NCBI GenBank assembly: GCA_019358875.1 | Contig: JAHHIF010000073.1 | Location: forward strand, 1 to 36,701 | Source of the DNA: Symplocastrum torsivum CPER-KK1 | GTDB taxonomy: Bacteria > Cyanobacteriota > Cyanobacteriia > Cyanobacteriales > Coleofasciculaceae | Reading direction: 5' to 3' | DNA length: 36,701 nucleotides | Shown: piece after piece, positions 18,759 through 26,807 of the stretch | How positions within the stretch are numbered: the first letter of the stretch is position 1 | How the letters are laid out: each line of letters opens with the position of its first letter | Program-made: the position numbers and the translations under genes | Notes under the pieces: model-generated | The model's database searches: none | What the model saw: the letters and a program-made list of their open reading frames with translations, nothing else | What the model was told of the DNA's origin: nothing

Positions 18759-19871
18759 TTGAAACGACCAACTCACGGGGGAAACTTAGCCTGGGCAGCG
18801 GCACTGGCAGGCTGTTCCCCTTCTTTGATTCTTGATTTTTCAGCGAGTATTAACCCCTTGGGGCCGCCTAAAAGTGCCCTCAAGGCGATTGAGTCTCACC
18901 TAAAAGACCTAATCGCCTACCCTGATCCCAATTACTCCCAGCTACGAGCGTCTCTGAGTCTGCTGCACCCGACTCTGACACCGGACTGGATTCTGCCTGG
19001 TAATGGCTCCGCAGAGCTTTTAACCTGGGCAGGGAGGGAATTATCAGAACTGGAGGAAACCTACCTTCTTACCCCAGCCTTTAGCGACTACAAACGTGCC
19101 CTTAGAGCGTTTGAGGCAAAGGTTAAGGAGTACCCTCTTCTCGACAGAGAAAGTGGAGTGTGGAAAATGGTGAGTAAGAAAGAAGACAGGGAGGAAAACT
19201 CTCCCTTGTCCTCCCTATTCCCTACCCCCCATTCCCCCTCTGATTGCGGTTTACTGCTGAATAATCCCCACAATCCCACGGGGCAGTTGTTTGAGAGGGA
19301 GACAGTTCTGCCTTATCTGGAACAATTTGCTCTAGTTGTGGTAGATGAAGCCTTTATGGATTTTCTGCCTCCTGACCAACAGCAAAGCCTGATACCAGTG
19401 GTGCAGGACTATCCAAACTTGGTAATTTTGCGATCGCTCACCAAGTTCTACAGCCTCCCAGGACTACGGTTAGGTTATTGCGTTGCTCACCCTGATCGAC
19501 TCCGCCGCTATACTCAGTGGCGCGACCCTTGGTCAGTAAATGTTTTAGCCGCCGCTGCTGCGATCGCTGTCGTACAGGATACGGAATTTCAGCAGAAAAC
19601 CTGGGACTGGTTGCCAAGAGCGCGATCGCATCTGTTTGAAGGTTTAGCATCATTACCAGGGTTGCAACCTTACCCCAGTGCCGCCAACTTCTTACTGGTG
19701 CAATCTGAACAACCGACTCCACAGATTCAGGAAAAACTACTCAAACACAGCCAGATTTTAATCCGTGACTGCTTGAGTTTTCCAGAATTAGGCGATCGCT
19801 ATTTCCGGGTAGCTGTACGCACTGAGGCAGACAACCAACGTTTATTAGAAGGTTTAAAATCTATCCTCTGA
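18759..19871 (+). CDS. cobD: L-threonine-O-3-phosphate decarboxylase CobD
   Basis: 370 residues. This PLP enzyme (class I aminotransferase fold) makes (R)-1-amino-2-propanol phosphate for the cobalamin nucleotide loop. Signatures seen are HGGNLAWAA at the N-terminus, FSASINPLGPP, the PLP-contacting NNPHNPTG (168-175), and the Schiff-base Lys229 in RSLTKFYSLPGLRLGY. The start is TTG at 18759: an in-frame stop lies at 18738-18740, no other start is available, and the conserved sequence begins at residue 5. Residues 131-161 are an insertion not expected in the family, encoded by low-complexity palindromic DNA, just before the NNPHNPTG loop. The frame is kept and all catalytic residues remain, so the enzyme is probably still functional. 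Histidinol-phosphate aminotransferase is the main alternative, but the HGGNL opening favours CobD. Confidence 0.88.
   Translation: MKRPTHGGNLAWAAALAGCSPSLILDFSASINPLGPPKSALKAIESHLKDLIAYPDPNYSQLRASLSLLHPTLTPDWILPGNGSAELLTWAGRELSELEETYLLTPAFSDYKRALRAFEAKVKEYPLLDRESGVWKMVSKKEDREENSPLSSLFPTPHSPSDCGLLLNNPHNPTGQLFERETVLPYLEQFALVVVDEAFMDFLPPDQQQSLIPVVQDYPNLVILRSLTKFYSLPGLRLGYCVAHPDRLRRYTQWRDPWSVNVLAAAAAIAVVQDTEFQQKTWDWLPRARSHLFEGLASLPGLQPYPSAANFLLVQSEQPTPQIQEKLLKHSQILIRDCLSFPELGDRYFRVAVRTEADNQRLLEGLKSIL
19149..19241 (+). repeat. Low-complexity palindromic repeat inserted in frame in cobD
   Basis: This stretch encodes about 31 atypical residues (SGVWKMVSKKEDREENSPLS and onward). The DNA is strongly biased: AGGGAGGA near 19188 is mirrored by TCCTCCCT near 19210, followed by CCCTATTCCCTACCCCCCATTCCCC. 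The CCCTATTCCC motif also occurs in the intergenic hairpin at 10758-10790, so both are probably copies of one dispersed repeat family. Confidence 0.55.
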
Positions 19872-19952
19872 AACCTATTGCCTGTTCACCTTTTTGCTAC
19901 ATCAGCAAATCTAACAACAAACAACCAACAACTAACAACTAATAACTAACCC

Positions 19953-21425
19953 ATGACCGTTGAATACGACCTCATCGTCATCGGAGGCAGCACTGCTGGT
20001 ATTTATGCCGCCGTTGCTGCTACCAAATTGAAGGCTCGCGTTGCCCTCATAGAAAATGAGCGTGTCCAGACAAATTGGTTAGGTCATGGTGCAATCTATG
20101 CTCAAGCCTTAAATCAGGTTGGGCGTGTGCAAGAGCAAGTGCGTGAGGCGACACAATTTGGTGTCCATTTTCCAATAGCTGACTCAATCGAACAGTTACA
20201 ATTGCCATCTGTTCAATTAGATGAAGCAATGCAGTGGGCGCAGACTGTCGTTTATACCTGCTCAGAACAAAGTTCTCCAGCGATTTTGGCATCTTTAGGC
20301 GTTGATGTAATTACAGGTGCAGGGGAATTTTGCCGACAGCCTCACTTGGGTTTTGTCGTTAATGACCGCCGGATGCGATCTCGTGCCTATTTAATTGCAA
20401 CGGGTTCTCGCCCAGTTATTCCCGATATCGCAGGGTTACAAACTATTGGCTACCTTACACCAGCCGATATCTGGCAACCCAGCTTTGCTCAACGGTTGCA
20501 GGGGAGTTGGGTCGTGATTGGTGATGGTTCAATTGGTACCGAACTCGCTCAAACTCTGGCGCGGTTGAACTGTGAAGTCACTCTCGTTGTCAGTGCTTCC
20601 CATATACTGCCAGATGAAGACCCAGAAGCGTCTCGCCTTGTACAAGCGCAATTAGAGGCTGAAGGGATTCGCGTGTTAACAGAGAGTCCAGTCGCCCATG
20701 TTAGGCAGATTGAGGATAAAAAGTGGGTTCAGGCGGGAAATCGGGCAATTGAAGCGGATGAGATTTTGCTAGCTACAGATCATCAGCTAAATGTTGAAGC
20801 TTTTAATTTAGAAGGTGTTGGGGTTAAGTTTACGCCGCAGGGTCTTGAGCTGAATGAGAAACTACAAACGACAAATTCCCGCATTTATGCTTGTGGTAAT
20901 GTTGCTGGGGGTCAGCCGTTTGCCCATATTGCCCAGTATGAAGCTAGCATTGCCTTGAAGAATGCGTTGTTTGCGCCTGTGTTTAAAGTTGATTATCGTG
21001 GGATTCCTTGGGCAGTCTTCTCGAACCCTCAACTAGCACGGGTAGGGTTAACAGAAGCGCAAGCTAGACAGCGCTATGGTAAGGATGTCTTTGTGGCACG
21101 GCAATATTTCAAAACCCTGGATAAAGCTCAGATATTGGGAAATGCGACTGGGTTCTGTAAAATTGTTGGACGTGAGAATGGGGAAATTTTAGGAGCCTCG
21201 ATCGTTGGGGCTGATGCGAGTGAATTGATTGGAGCGATCGCATTTGCAATTCGACAGAAGCTTAAGGTGAATGCGATCGCAAATTTACCCCAGATTACCC
21301 CAACGTTGTCAGAGATTATTCACAAAACTGCGATCGAGTGGCAGCAGCAACGTCGAAGCCGCAATAAGTCTTTACACAATTTTCTGGAAAGCTTCTTCAA
21401 CCTGCGCCGCAATTGGTCTTCTTGA
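19953..21425 (+). CDS. FAD/NAD(P)-dependent oxidoreductase, mercuric-reductase-like but lacking the redox cysteines
   Basis: 490 residues with the full fold of pyridine nucleotide-disulphide oxidoreductases: FAD-binding DLIVIGGSTAGIYAA (6-20), the NAD(P) Rossmann motif VVIGDGSIGTELAQTLARL (about 187-205), the second FAD contact RIYACGNVAGG, and the C-terminal dimerisation domain (about 345-470). The active-site CxxxxC helix is replaced: the two cysteine positions align with Trp42 and Ala47 in NWLGHGAIYAQAL. The C-terminal His-Pro-Thr-x-x-Glu is TPTLSE, so the catalytic base is also gone. It cannot work as a disulphide reductase of the usual type; a flavin-only NAD(P)H oxidase, quinone reductase or other hydride-transfer role is possible. 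It is preceded by an A/C-rich low-complexity spacer after cobD. Confidence 0.85.
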   Translation: MTVEYDLIVIGGSTAGIYAAVAATKLKARVALIENERVQTNWLGHGAIYAQALNQVGRVQEQVREATQFGVHFPIADSIEQLQLPSVQLDEAMQWAQTVVYTCSEQSSPAILASLGVDVITGAGEFCRQPHLGFVVNDRRMRSRAYLIATGSRPVIPDIAGLQTIGYLTPADIWQPSFAQRLQGSWVVIGDGSIGTELAQTLARLNCEVTLVVSASHILPDEDPEASRLVQAQLEAEGIRVLTESPVAHVRQIEDKKWVQAGNRAIEADEILLATDHQLNVEAFNLEGVGVKFTPQGLELNEKLQTTNSRIYACGNVAGGQPFAHIAQYEASIALKNALFAPVFKVDYRGIPWAVFSNPQLARVGLTEAQARQRYGKDVFVARQYFKTLDKAQILGNATGFCKIVGRENGEILGASIVGADASELIGAIAFAIRQKLKVNAIANLPQITPTLSEIIHKTAIEWQQQRRSRNKSLHNFLESFFNLRRNWSS

Positions 21426-21429
21426 GTGG

Positions 21430-22152
21430 CTAAGGGGATAATTTTGCCTTTTTAGCGCGATTTTCTTTGTACCACTGCGCCACTGCTGGAGACCAGTTTT
21501 CGAGATGAATATAGAGAAGTTCGCAGAATTTCTGAGCTTCTAGTTGAGCATCTTTCTTCCATCTCAGGTCTAATAAATGAAGAAGCGATCGCAAATTACA
21601 GCTCAGTACAAAATGCTGTCTTGCATCAAAAGGAATCAACCCTCTAGCGTGTTCTTCTGACAGCCCTTCATCAATTCGTTTCTTATAATGTTGGCACGCT
21701 TCCAAACACCACTTTAAGTCTTCCGTGCGTTGTTCTTCTGAATAGAAGTAACGTTTACCTTGACGATTGGTATAGTTCCCTACAGGGCGGAGGTAAAAAA
21801 CATCTTCTACCTCTTGGTTCCCTTCAGCAACATTAACAATTCTCTGACCTGTATAACGAAATGACTGGACATCAAAACTAATTCCCACGCGATGAGTACG
21901 AATTTGCTGCATCATCGAGTGGGGAAAGTAGCCAACATTGAAGGTAATTTGGGGATGTTCTAAGGGTCCGTAATGTCCGCGATCGCCTAATAATAAATGC
22001 TTAACAATAAGTTCCCCAGCACGTTGTTCCGAAGGCCATTGTTCATGGCTATCCCAAACATAATTTTCTGAATAATCTTGATGCATTGCTGCCCAAACAA
22101 CCTGCTGTGGATTGGGTGTCGCAGCAATCACATCAACACAAAAGCGTTCCAT
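21430..22152 (-). CDS. thyX: FAD-dependent thymidylate synthase ThyX
   Basis: 240 residues. ThyX methylates dUMP to dTMP with methylenetetrahydrofolate, using NADPH-reduced FAD. The signature region is QIRTHRVGISFDVQSFRYTG. Compared with the usual RHRx7S, the first Arg is Thr (THR, with an Arg one residue earlier) and the spacing to Ser is one residue longer, a variant form. Further conserved parts are ARGLIPFDARQHFVLSCNLRS and LLHLLDLRWKKDAQLEAQ, the substrate- and FAD-binding helix region. The length is typical. It is the third gene of a minus-strand group with dcd 69 bp upstream, which fits since Dcd supplies dUTP and hence dUMP. No good Shine-Dalgarno is seen before the ATG. Confidence 0.93.
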   Translation of the reverse strand: MERFCVDVIAATPNPQQVVWAAMHQDYSENYVWDSHEQWPSEQRAGELIVKHLLLGDRGHYGPLEHPQITFNVGYFPHSMMQQIRTHRVGISFDVQSFRYTGQRIVNVAEGNQEVEDVFYLRPVGNYTNRQGKRYFYSEEQRTEDLKWCLEACQHYKKRIDEGLSEEHARGLIPFDARQHFVLSCNLRSLLHLLDLRWKKDAQLEAQKFCELLYIHLENWSPAVAQWYKENRAKKAKLSP

Positions 22153-22221
22153 TCTATTTTTAACTTAATAGTAGATATATCAACAACAAAAGCCATCAAG
22201 CAAGCCTTTATTATTGTCAAT

Positions 22222-22803
22222 TTAAACTCTTGAGACAACTACTTGTTCAGGTTGATCTTGATACTTACCTCGCCGCTGTTCATAACTAACAGAGCAAGGA
22301 TTTCCTGACAGAAACAATAGCTGAACTACCCCTTCATTAGCATAGATGCGACAGTCAGCGCTAGAAGAATTGGAAAACTCTAATGTTAGATGCCCACGCC
22401 ATCCAGCTTCCGCAGGGGTTAGATTGGCAATTAAACCTACACGCGCATAAGTGCTTTTACCAATGCACAAAACAGATATATCTTCAGGAACAGCTAAATG
22501 TTCCAACGCAACTCCAAGTCCATAAGAATGAGCTGGCAAAATGAAGTAGCTACCATTCGCATCGGTATGTAACTGAACGGGTTCTAAATTATCGGGATTA
22601 AAGTTTTTTGGATCAACGACAGTACCGGGGATGTGCCGGAAAACTCTAAATTCAACTGGAGACAACCGGAGATCATAACCGTAGCTACTAAGACCATAAG
22701 AAATGACTGGCAGTCCCTCTACGTGGCGAACTAGCCTGGGTTCAAAGGGAGAAATCAGTCCCTGACTTGCCATTTCAGTAATCCAGGTATCGTTCTTGAG
22801 CAT
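22222..22803 (-). CDS. dcd: dCTP deaminase
   Basis: 193 residues. The trimeric enzyme deaminates dCTP to dUTP. Family motifs are LSSYGYDLRLSP near the N-terminus, the nucleotide-binding CIGKSTYARVGLIANLTPAE (about 122-141), and the catalytic Glu in GWRGHLTLEFSNSS. The C-terminal lid VQLLFLSGNPCSVSYEQRRG covers the triphosphate, and the protein ends in KYQDQPEQVVVSRV. Its length matches mono-functional Dcd. Only 15 bp separate it from the upstream CobO-like gene, so both are likely in one transcript with thyX. A dUTPase is the related alternative, but the KSTYARVGL and GWRGHLTLEFSN sequences support Dcd. Confidence 0.95.
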   Translation of the reverse strand: MLKNDTWITEMASQGLISPFEPRLVRHVEGLPVISYGLSSYGYDLRLSPVEFRVFRHIPGTVVDPKNFNPDNLEPVQLHTDANGSYFILPAHSYGLGVALEHLAVPEDISVLCIGKSTYARVGLIANLTPAEAGWRGHLTLEFSNSSSADCRIYANEGVVQLLFLSGNPCSVSYEQRRGKYQDQPEQVVVSRV

Positions 22804-22818
22804 AGCTATCTATCTATA

Positions 22819-23364
22819 TTAAGGTTGGTGAGAACGGCGGATTTCGGTGATTTGGTCGGCGACATCGAGAATCGCTTGAGGCATCTGTGGCCCTGTGAGG
22901 ATAATATCAACGTGACTAGGGCGCCGTTTGAGGAAGGCAAGTACCTCAGCTTGTGGGATTAAGCCAAAGTTGATCGCTAGGCTCAACTCGTCGAGAACAA
23001 CTAGGGAGTATTTTCCTTCGGAGACAACGTCTTGGGTGTACTGCCACAATTGCATCAAAGACTTCGATTCTGCCTCGTCTAACTCCGGTGTATCAATATA
23101 CCGTGGAAGGTCACAGCGAATCCAATCTAGGTGCTGACCTAAACGTACAGGATGCTCATGACCTTGCCCGATTCCACCTTTGAGAAACTGAACGACGAGT
23201 ACAGGGGTGCCCTGACCAGCAATTCTCAAGGCTTGAGCGATTACGCTAGTAAAAAAGCTGCGATGGGGGCTGGTAAATACTTGTACCAACCCTTCAATGT
23301 TATAGGTTGGGTGAAAAGAGGAATCAATGCCGGTCGCTTCTAACTGGGAAACCATAGTCAACAT
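22819..23364 (-). CDS. CobO/BtuR-like P-loop NTPase family protein with degenerate Walker A
   Basis: 181 residues. The body aligns with corrinoid adenosyltransferases of the CobA/CobO/BtuR family: GLVQVFT, ALRIAGQGTPVLVVQFLKGG (45-64), LVVLDELSLAINFGLI, and RPSHVDIILTGPQMPQAILD followed by ADQITEI. But the P-loop that in active enzymes reads TGxGKGKTTAA is here TSPHRSFFTSV (31-41): the glycines, the Lys and the Thr are lost. ATP binding in the normal mode, and so adenosylation of cob(I)alamin, is unlikely. It may be a regulatory or structural relative kept by selection, since the rest of the fold is intact. Start: ATG at 23364, or ATG at 23355 three codons in; neither has a clear ribosome site. 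It is first in the minus-strand group with dcd and thyX. Confidence 0.8.
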   Translation of the reverse strand: MLTMVSQLEATGIDSSFHPTYNIEGLVQVFTSPHRSFFTSVIAQALRIAGQGTPVLVVQFLKGGIGQGHEHPVRLGQHLDWIRCDLPRYIDTPELDEAESKSLMQLWQYTQDVVSEGKYSLVVLDELSLAINFGLIPQAEVLAFLKRRPSHVDIILTGPQMPQAILDVADQITEIRRSHQP

Positions 23365-23673
23365 TTAAAGGGCAACGAACCTGTATTGCTAATGAATAGG
23401 GTAGTTGCAGAGCCGATGCCATGAACAAGATATAGCGTACTTTTTAAGTCGCCTACCTAGTCAAACACTACATTTATGAGTCCGTCAAGATTCAAATTGT
23501 AAAGTATAAGTCGGTTTTGGGGGGCAGATGGAGCTGGATATATTCCCTTTTTGCCCAGGCATCAATAGTGCGAAAATAGCTTTCGTGAGCTTGGACACAC
23601 GCCGTTGGGCGAGAATTCGTGCAAAATTTATCTAGAAAAGGTTTAATGGCAAGAAAGTAGGAGCGGTTTAATC
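23365..23673. promoter_or_regulatory. Divergent intergenic region, CobO-like / adk paralogue
   Basis: 309 bp that must hold promoters for the minus-strand CobO-like/dcd/thyX group and for the plus-strand kinase. TAGGAGCGG at 23658-23666 is the ribosome site for the kinase GTG start. I saw no tRNA, repeat or recognisable operator. An antisense ORF that covers the right part has no support. Confidence 0.4.
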
Positions 23674-24255
23674 GTGAGACTGGTGATTCTGGGAGGACCA
23701 GGGGCAGGAAAGGGAACACAGACTCGACAATTGTGCCGCACACTGAGTCTTTCAGAGGTTTCCACCAGTGATATGTTACGAGAGGCGATCGCATCTCAAA
23801 CTGACTTGGGGCGTCAAGCACAACCCTACGTGGAGAAGGGCGAACTCGTACCTGATCCAATCCTCATTCAATTTATACGTCACCGTCTTTCTCAGCCTGA
23901 CATTGCTCGGTGTTGGTTGCTCGAAGGCTATCCCCGCACGGCTTTCCAGGCAGAGGAGTTAGATTTCCTACTAGACGAATTGGGGCAACACCTCAACTGG
24001 GCAATTTACTTACAGGTATCGGAATCGGTGATGATGAATCGTTCTCTAGAGCGATCGCGTACCCTACAAGATAACGCCATCAACTCACGCCTGGATGACC
24101 AACCAGAAATCATTCAGCGTCGCATTAATCTCTTCCATGAGCGTCTGCCTCTGTTATTGGAATATTATGGCTATCACAAACGGCTGTTGACGATTAACGG
24201 TGAACAATCACCAGAACAGGTGCAGCAGGATATTTTGCAGAAACTTACGGTTTGA
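23674..24255 (+). CDS. Adenylate kinase-like nucleoside monophosphate kinase (short LID)
   Basis: 193 residues from a GTG start with AGGAG upstream. The P-loop is GGPGAGKGT (7-15), the NMP-binding region has STSDMLREAI, and the family motif DGFPRT appears as EGYPRT. The LID is short (ERSRTLQDNAINSRLDDQPE), without zinc cysteines, and keeps the RxDD pair. It should interconvert AMP/ATP with 2 ADP or act on another NMP. The canonical cyanobacterial adk usually lies in the ribosomal protein cluster, so this one is likely a paralogue; I therefore give no symbol. rph follows 55 bp downstream on the same strand. Confidence 0.82.
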   Translation: MRLVILGGPGAGKGTQTRQLCRTLSLSEVSTSDMLREAIASQTDLGRQAQPYVEKGELVPDPILIQFIRHRLSQPDIARCWLLEGYPRTAFQAEELDFLLDELGQHLNWAIYLQVSESVMMNRSLERSRTLQDNAINSRLDDQPEIIQRRINLFHERLPLLLEYYGYHKRLLTINGEQSPEQVQQDILQKLTV

Positions 24256-24310
24256 GGAACACGCCAGTTTACAATCCTTAACAATTAACTATTCCACACG
24301 GACAATTATC

Positions 24311-25027
24311 ATGCCCTGGCAGCGTCCCGACAATCGACAACCCGATCAATTGCGTCCGATCAGCTTTGAGCGAGACTTCACACGCTTTGCTATGAGTTCT
24401 GTCTTAACAAAGTGCGGTGGCACTCAGGTACTTTGTACCGTGACGGTTCAGGAAGGAGTACCAAAGTTTTTAGAAGGCAAAGGTAGCGGTTGGCTAACGG
24501 CTGAGTACAGGATGTTACCTGGCGCTACACCTCAACGCCAAGAACGGGAATTGTATAAGTTATCTGGACGAACTCAGGAAATCCAGCGATTGATTGGACG
24601 CAGTTTACGATCCTCTCTGGATTTAAAAGCACTGGGAGAACGTACTGTGATTGTTGACGCAGATGTCCTTCAAGCAGATGCAGGGACTCGTACCACTTCA
24701 ATTACAGGGGGGTTTGTTGCCCTTGCTGAGGCTTTGGAGAAACTGGTAAAAAATGGACAACTAGAGCGATCGCCTATCACTCATCAAGTCGCTGCTGTCT
24801 CCGTAGGACTCCTAGAGGGTGAGCCATTTTTAGACCTCAATTATGTTGAAGATGTCGCGGCTGAAGTAGACTTCAACGTCGTTATGAACGACCAACTGGG
24901 GATTATTGAAGCACAAGGAACAGCCGAATCTGGGACTTTTAGTCGCAATCAACTCAATCAGCTTATAGACTTAGCAGAAAAGGGGATTCAAGAGCTACAA
25001 CACGCTCAGCGTCAGTGTTTGACGTAA
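24311..25027 (+). CDS. rph: Ribonuclease PH
   Basis: 238 residues from ATG 24311. The start is chosen because MPWQRPDNRQPDQLRPI matches the family N-terminus and gives the usual 238-residue size; the frame is open further upstream into the kinase gene, but that part is not conserved. RNase PH is a hexameric phosphorolytic 3'-5' exoribonuclease that trims tRNA 3' ends. Signatures are RDFTRFAMSSVLTKCGGTQV, the RRxxR-like LPGATPQRQERE, and VIVDADVLQADAGTRTTSIT with the phosphate-binding GTRT. A catalytic Asp region (EDVAAEVDFNVVM) follows. Nothing is missing, so it should be active. Confidence 0.95.
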   Translation: MPWQRPDNRQPDQLRPISFERDFTRFAMSSVLTKCGGTQVLCTVTVQEGVPKFLEGKGSGWLTAEYRMLPGATPQRQERELYKLSGRTQEIQRLIGRSLRSSLDLKALGERTVIVDADVLQADAGTRTTSITGGFVALAEALEKLVKNGQLERSPITHQVAAVSVGLLEGEPFLDLNYVEDVAAEVDFNVVMNDQLGIIEAQGTAESGTFSRNQLNQLIDLAEKGIQELQHAQRQCLT

Positions 25028-25076
25028 TTTATCCCGTTAAGTCTCAAGGTGATTTTTTCTGCTACGACAAAAAATT

Positions 25077-26735
25077 ATGCTGAAGACCTTGCCCTCAACG
25101 TTTGGCTCTACTTTTAGAACCGCTTATTTAAAAGTAGTTGCCGTCATACTTGTCATTGCGCTCATTGGCTTTCCTCTAGTTAGTCACTATGGGATTACTG
25201 TCGATGAGGGGACAGAAGTGGCGATGGTAAGGAGGAACATAGAATTTATCGTTAAAGGTACACCGATTCCGGGTGACCTGAAGTATTTTGGACCAGTTTT
25301 TAATGTTGCTTCAGAGGTAGTGTTTCAAGCTCAGCAGTACCTCACCAAAGGACTATCTTATAATCCCCTAGATTATGGAGCAGAGCTTAATGATCGGCAG
25401 ACAAGAGTTCAAGCCTTAGCTGACCGAGTCAGAGTTAAGCATTACATGACCTTTTTAGTTTCCTTAATAACTTATGCCACAGTCGCTGGTATTGTTGGAA
25501 CGCTATGCGGGTCAGAATATGCCTGGTTTGGGGCATTAACATTGGTATTCTTTCCAACGTTTTGGGGTCATAGCTTTTTCAATCCCAAAGACCCACCCTT
25601 TGCCGCCATATTCACACTAACTACTCTTCTAGGAGCCTATGTAGTTAATTATTATCTAAAACCTGATGAACCTATCAAGGTTGGTAAAAATCGTGCAACC
25701 TTTTATACCGTTTTATTCGGTATTCTCGTAGGCTTACTAACTGGCATAAGAATTGGAGGATTCCTCTTTCTATTCTTTATCCTGGCAACTTACCTAATAT
25801 TAAGGTTGGGAAAAGGAGGAAGCAGCAGAAACTTTTATAACTTTGCAGGACTTTACTTACTACTATGCGTGACGTGGTTTGCTACCAATACCATTTGCTA
25901 CCCTGCTTTTTGGTCTAACCCGATCGCTGGTTTTCTTGAAACAATTGATTATTTATCGGGACATCGTTTACAAATAGCAGTTTTATTTGATAGCAAGTTT
26001 ATTCCAATCCAAAATCTTCCCTGGAACTACTTACCGACTTGGATGTTTATGACGATTCCCTTGATTTTCCAAGTTGGGTTTGTCGTTGGTGCCAGTTTGA
26101 TAGTGGCAAAATATTCTAAGCTCTCAATTCTGCAACGAGCTTGTGCCATTTTAGTCTTATTCCAAGTTTTATTTCTTCCTTTAGTTGCTATTGTCAAACA
26201 TTCGCCTATGTATGACGGGATGCGGCACTTCCTTTTCACCTTGCCAGGAATTGCAGCAATATCGGCAACAGCCTTTATCTGGATTTATCAGAAGCTCTCT
26301 AAGAATTTTAAAATTATTGCAGCTAGCTTTATCACCGTGGTTTTTGTTGCGATCGCGTTTGATATGGTTGCCTTACATCCCTACCAATATATTTACTTCA
26401 ATCGCATCTCAGGTGGACTAAAACAAGCTCAAGGTCAATACGAAACTGAATATTGGGGATTAAGTTTACGTGAAGGAATGGAGTGGCTTAACAAAAATGC
26501 TCCTCCTGGTTCAACCGTTTTAGTGGGAGGCTTTCTTTACTCGGCAGAATTTTTTGCTGACCCCAATCTCAAGGTTATTGGTTACGAACCGAAAAAAGTT
26601 GCAGACGTTCCTAGACCTTTTCACTATTTAGCATGGCCCCGTTGGGATGCCCAAGAGCAGTTGCCAGAATGTCCAGTCGTTCATCAGGTGATAAGGCAAG
26701 GAGTTCCGTTATCTATTGTCAAGCGCTGTGATTAA
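25077..26735 (+). CDS. Polytopic membrane protein, GT-C (GT39/ArnT-like) glycosyltransferase candidate, copy 1
   Basis: 552 residues with about ten membrane helices. After the first helix (about 20-38) comes an acidic loop GITVDEGTE with Asp43-Glu44, the place where PMT/ArnT-type GT-C enzymes keep their catalytic/metal carboxylates. A second loop, GHSFFNPKDPPF (164-175), has an acidic residue (Asp172) where ArnT has its second Asp. The C-terminal soluble part carries HPYQYIYFN and YETEYWGLSLREGMEWLN, a motif set I associate with GT39-like proteins. The likely role is transfer of a sugar from a lipid-phosphate donor on the outer face of the inner membrane; donor and acceptor are unknown. A closely similar copy of the same length follows 72 bp downstream. 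Confidence 0.7.
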   Translation: MLKTLPSTFGSTFRTAYLKVVAVILVIALIGFPLVSHYGITVDEGTEVAMVRRNIEFIVKGTPIPGDLKYFGPVFNVASEVVFQAQQYLTKGLSYNPLDYGAELNDRQTRVQALADRVRVKHYMTFLVSLITYATVAGIVGTLCGSEYAWFGALTLVFFPTFWGHSFFNPKDPPFAAIFTLTTLLGAYVVNYYLKPDEPIKVGKNRATFYTVLFGILVGLLTGIRIGGFLFLFFILATYLILRLGKGGSSRNFYNFAGLYLLLCVTWFATNTICYPAFWSNPIAGFLETIDYLSGHRLQIAVLFDSKFIPIQNLPWNYLPTWMFMTIPLIFQVGFVVGASLIVAKYSKLSILQRACAILVLFQVLFLPLVAIVKHSPMYDGMRHFLFTLPGIAAISATAFIWIYQKLSKNFKIIAASFITVVFVAIAFDMVALHPYQYIYFNRISGGLKQAQGQYETEYWGLSLREGMEWLNKNAPPGSTVLVGGFLYSAEFFADPNLKVIGYEPKKVADVPRPFHYLAWPRWDAQEQLPECPVVHQVIRQGVPLSIVKRCD

Positions 26736-26807
26736 GCTGAATGGATTTAGAACCTATTTTGGTCAGCCTTAAAACTCTTGGGATGTATCTTTAGGAAAAT
26801 CTAACCG

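Noticed and set aside
19905..19950. A/C-rich spacer of AACAACTAAC-like units before the flavoprotein gene
   Set aside because: A short, irregular low-complexity spacer of a type common in cyanobacterial intergenic DNA; not a defined repeat element or CRISPR.
23492..23860. 122-residue minus-strand ORF over the kinase 5' end
   Set aside because: It overlaps the conserved P-loop coding sequence of the kinase on the other strand, and its own sequence resembles nothing known.
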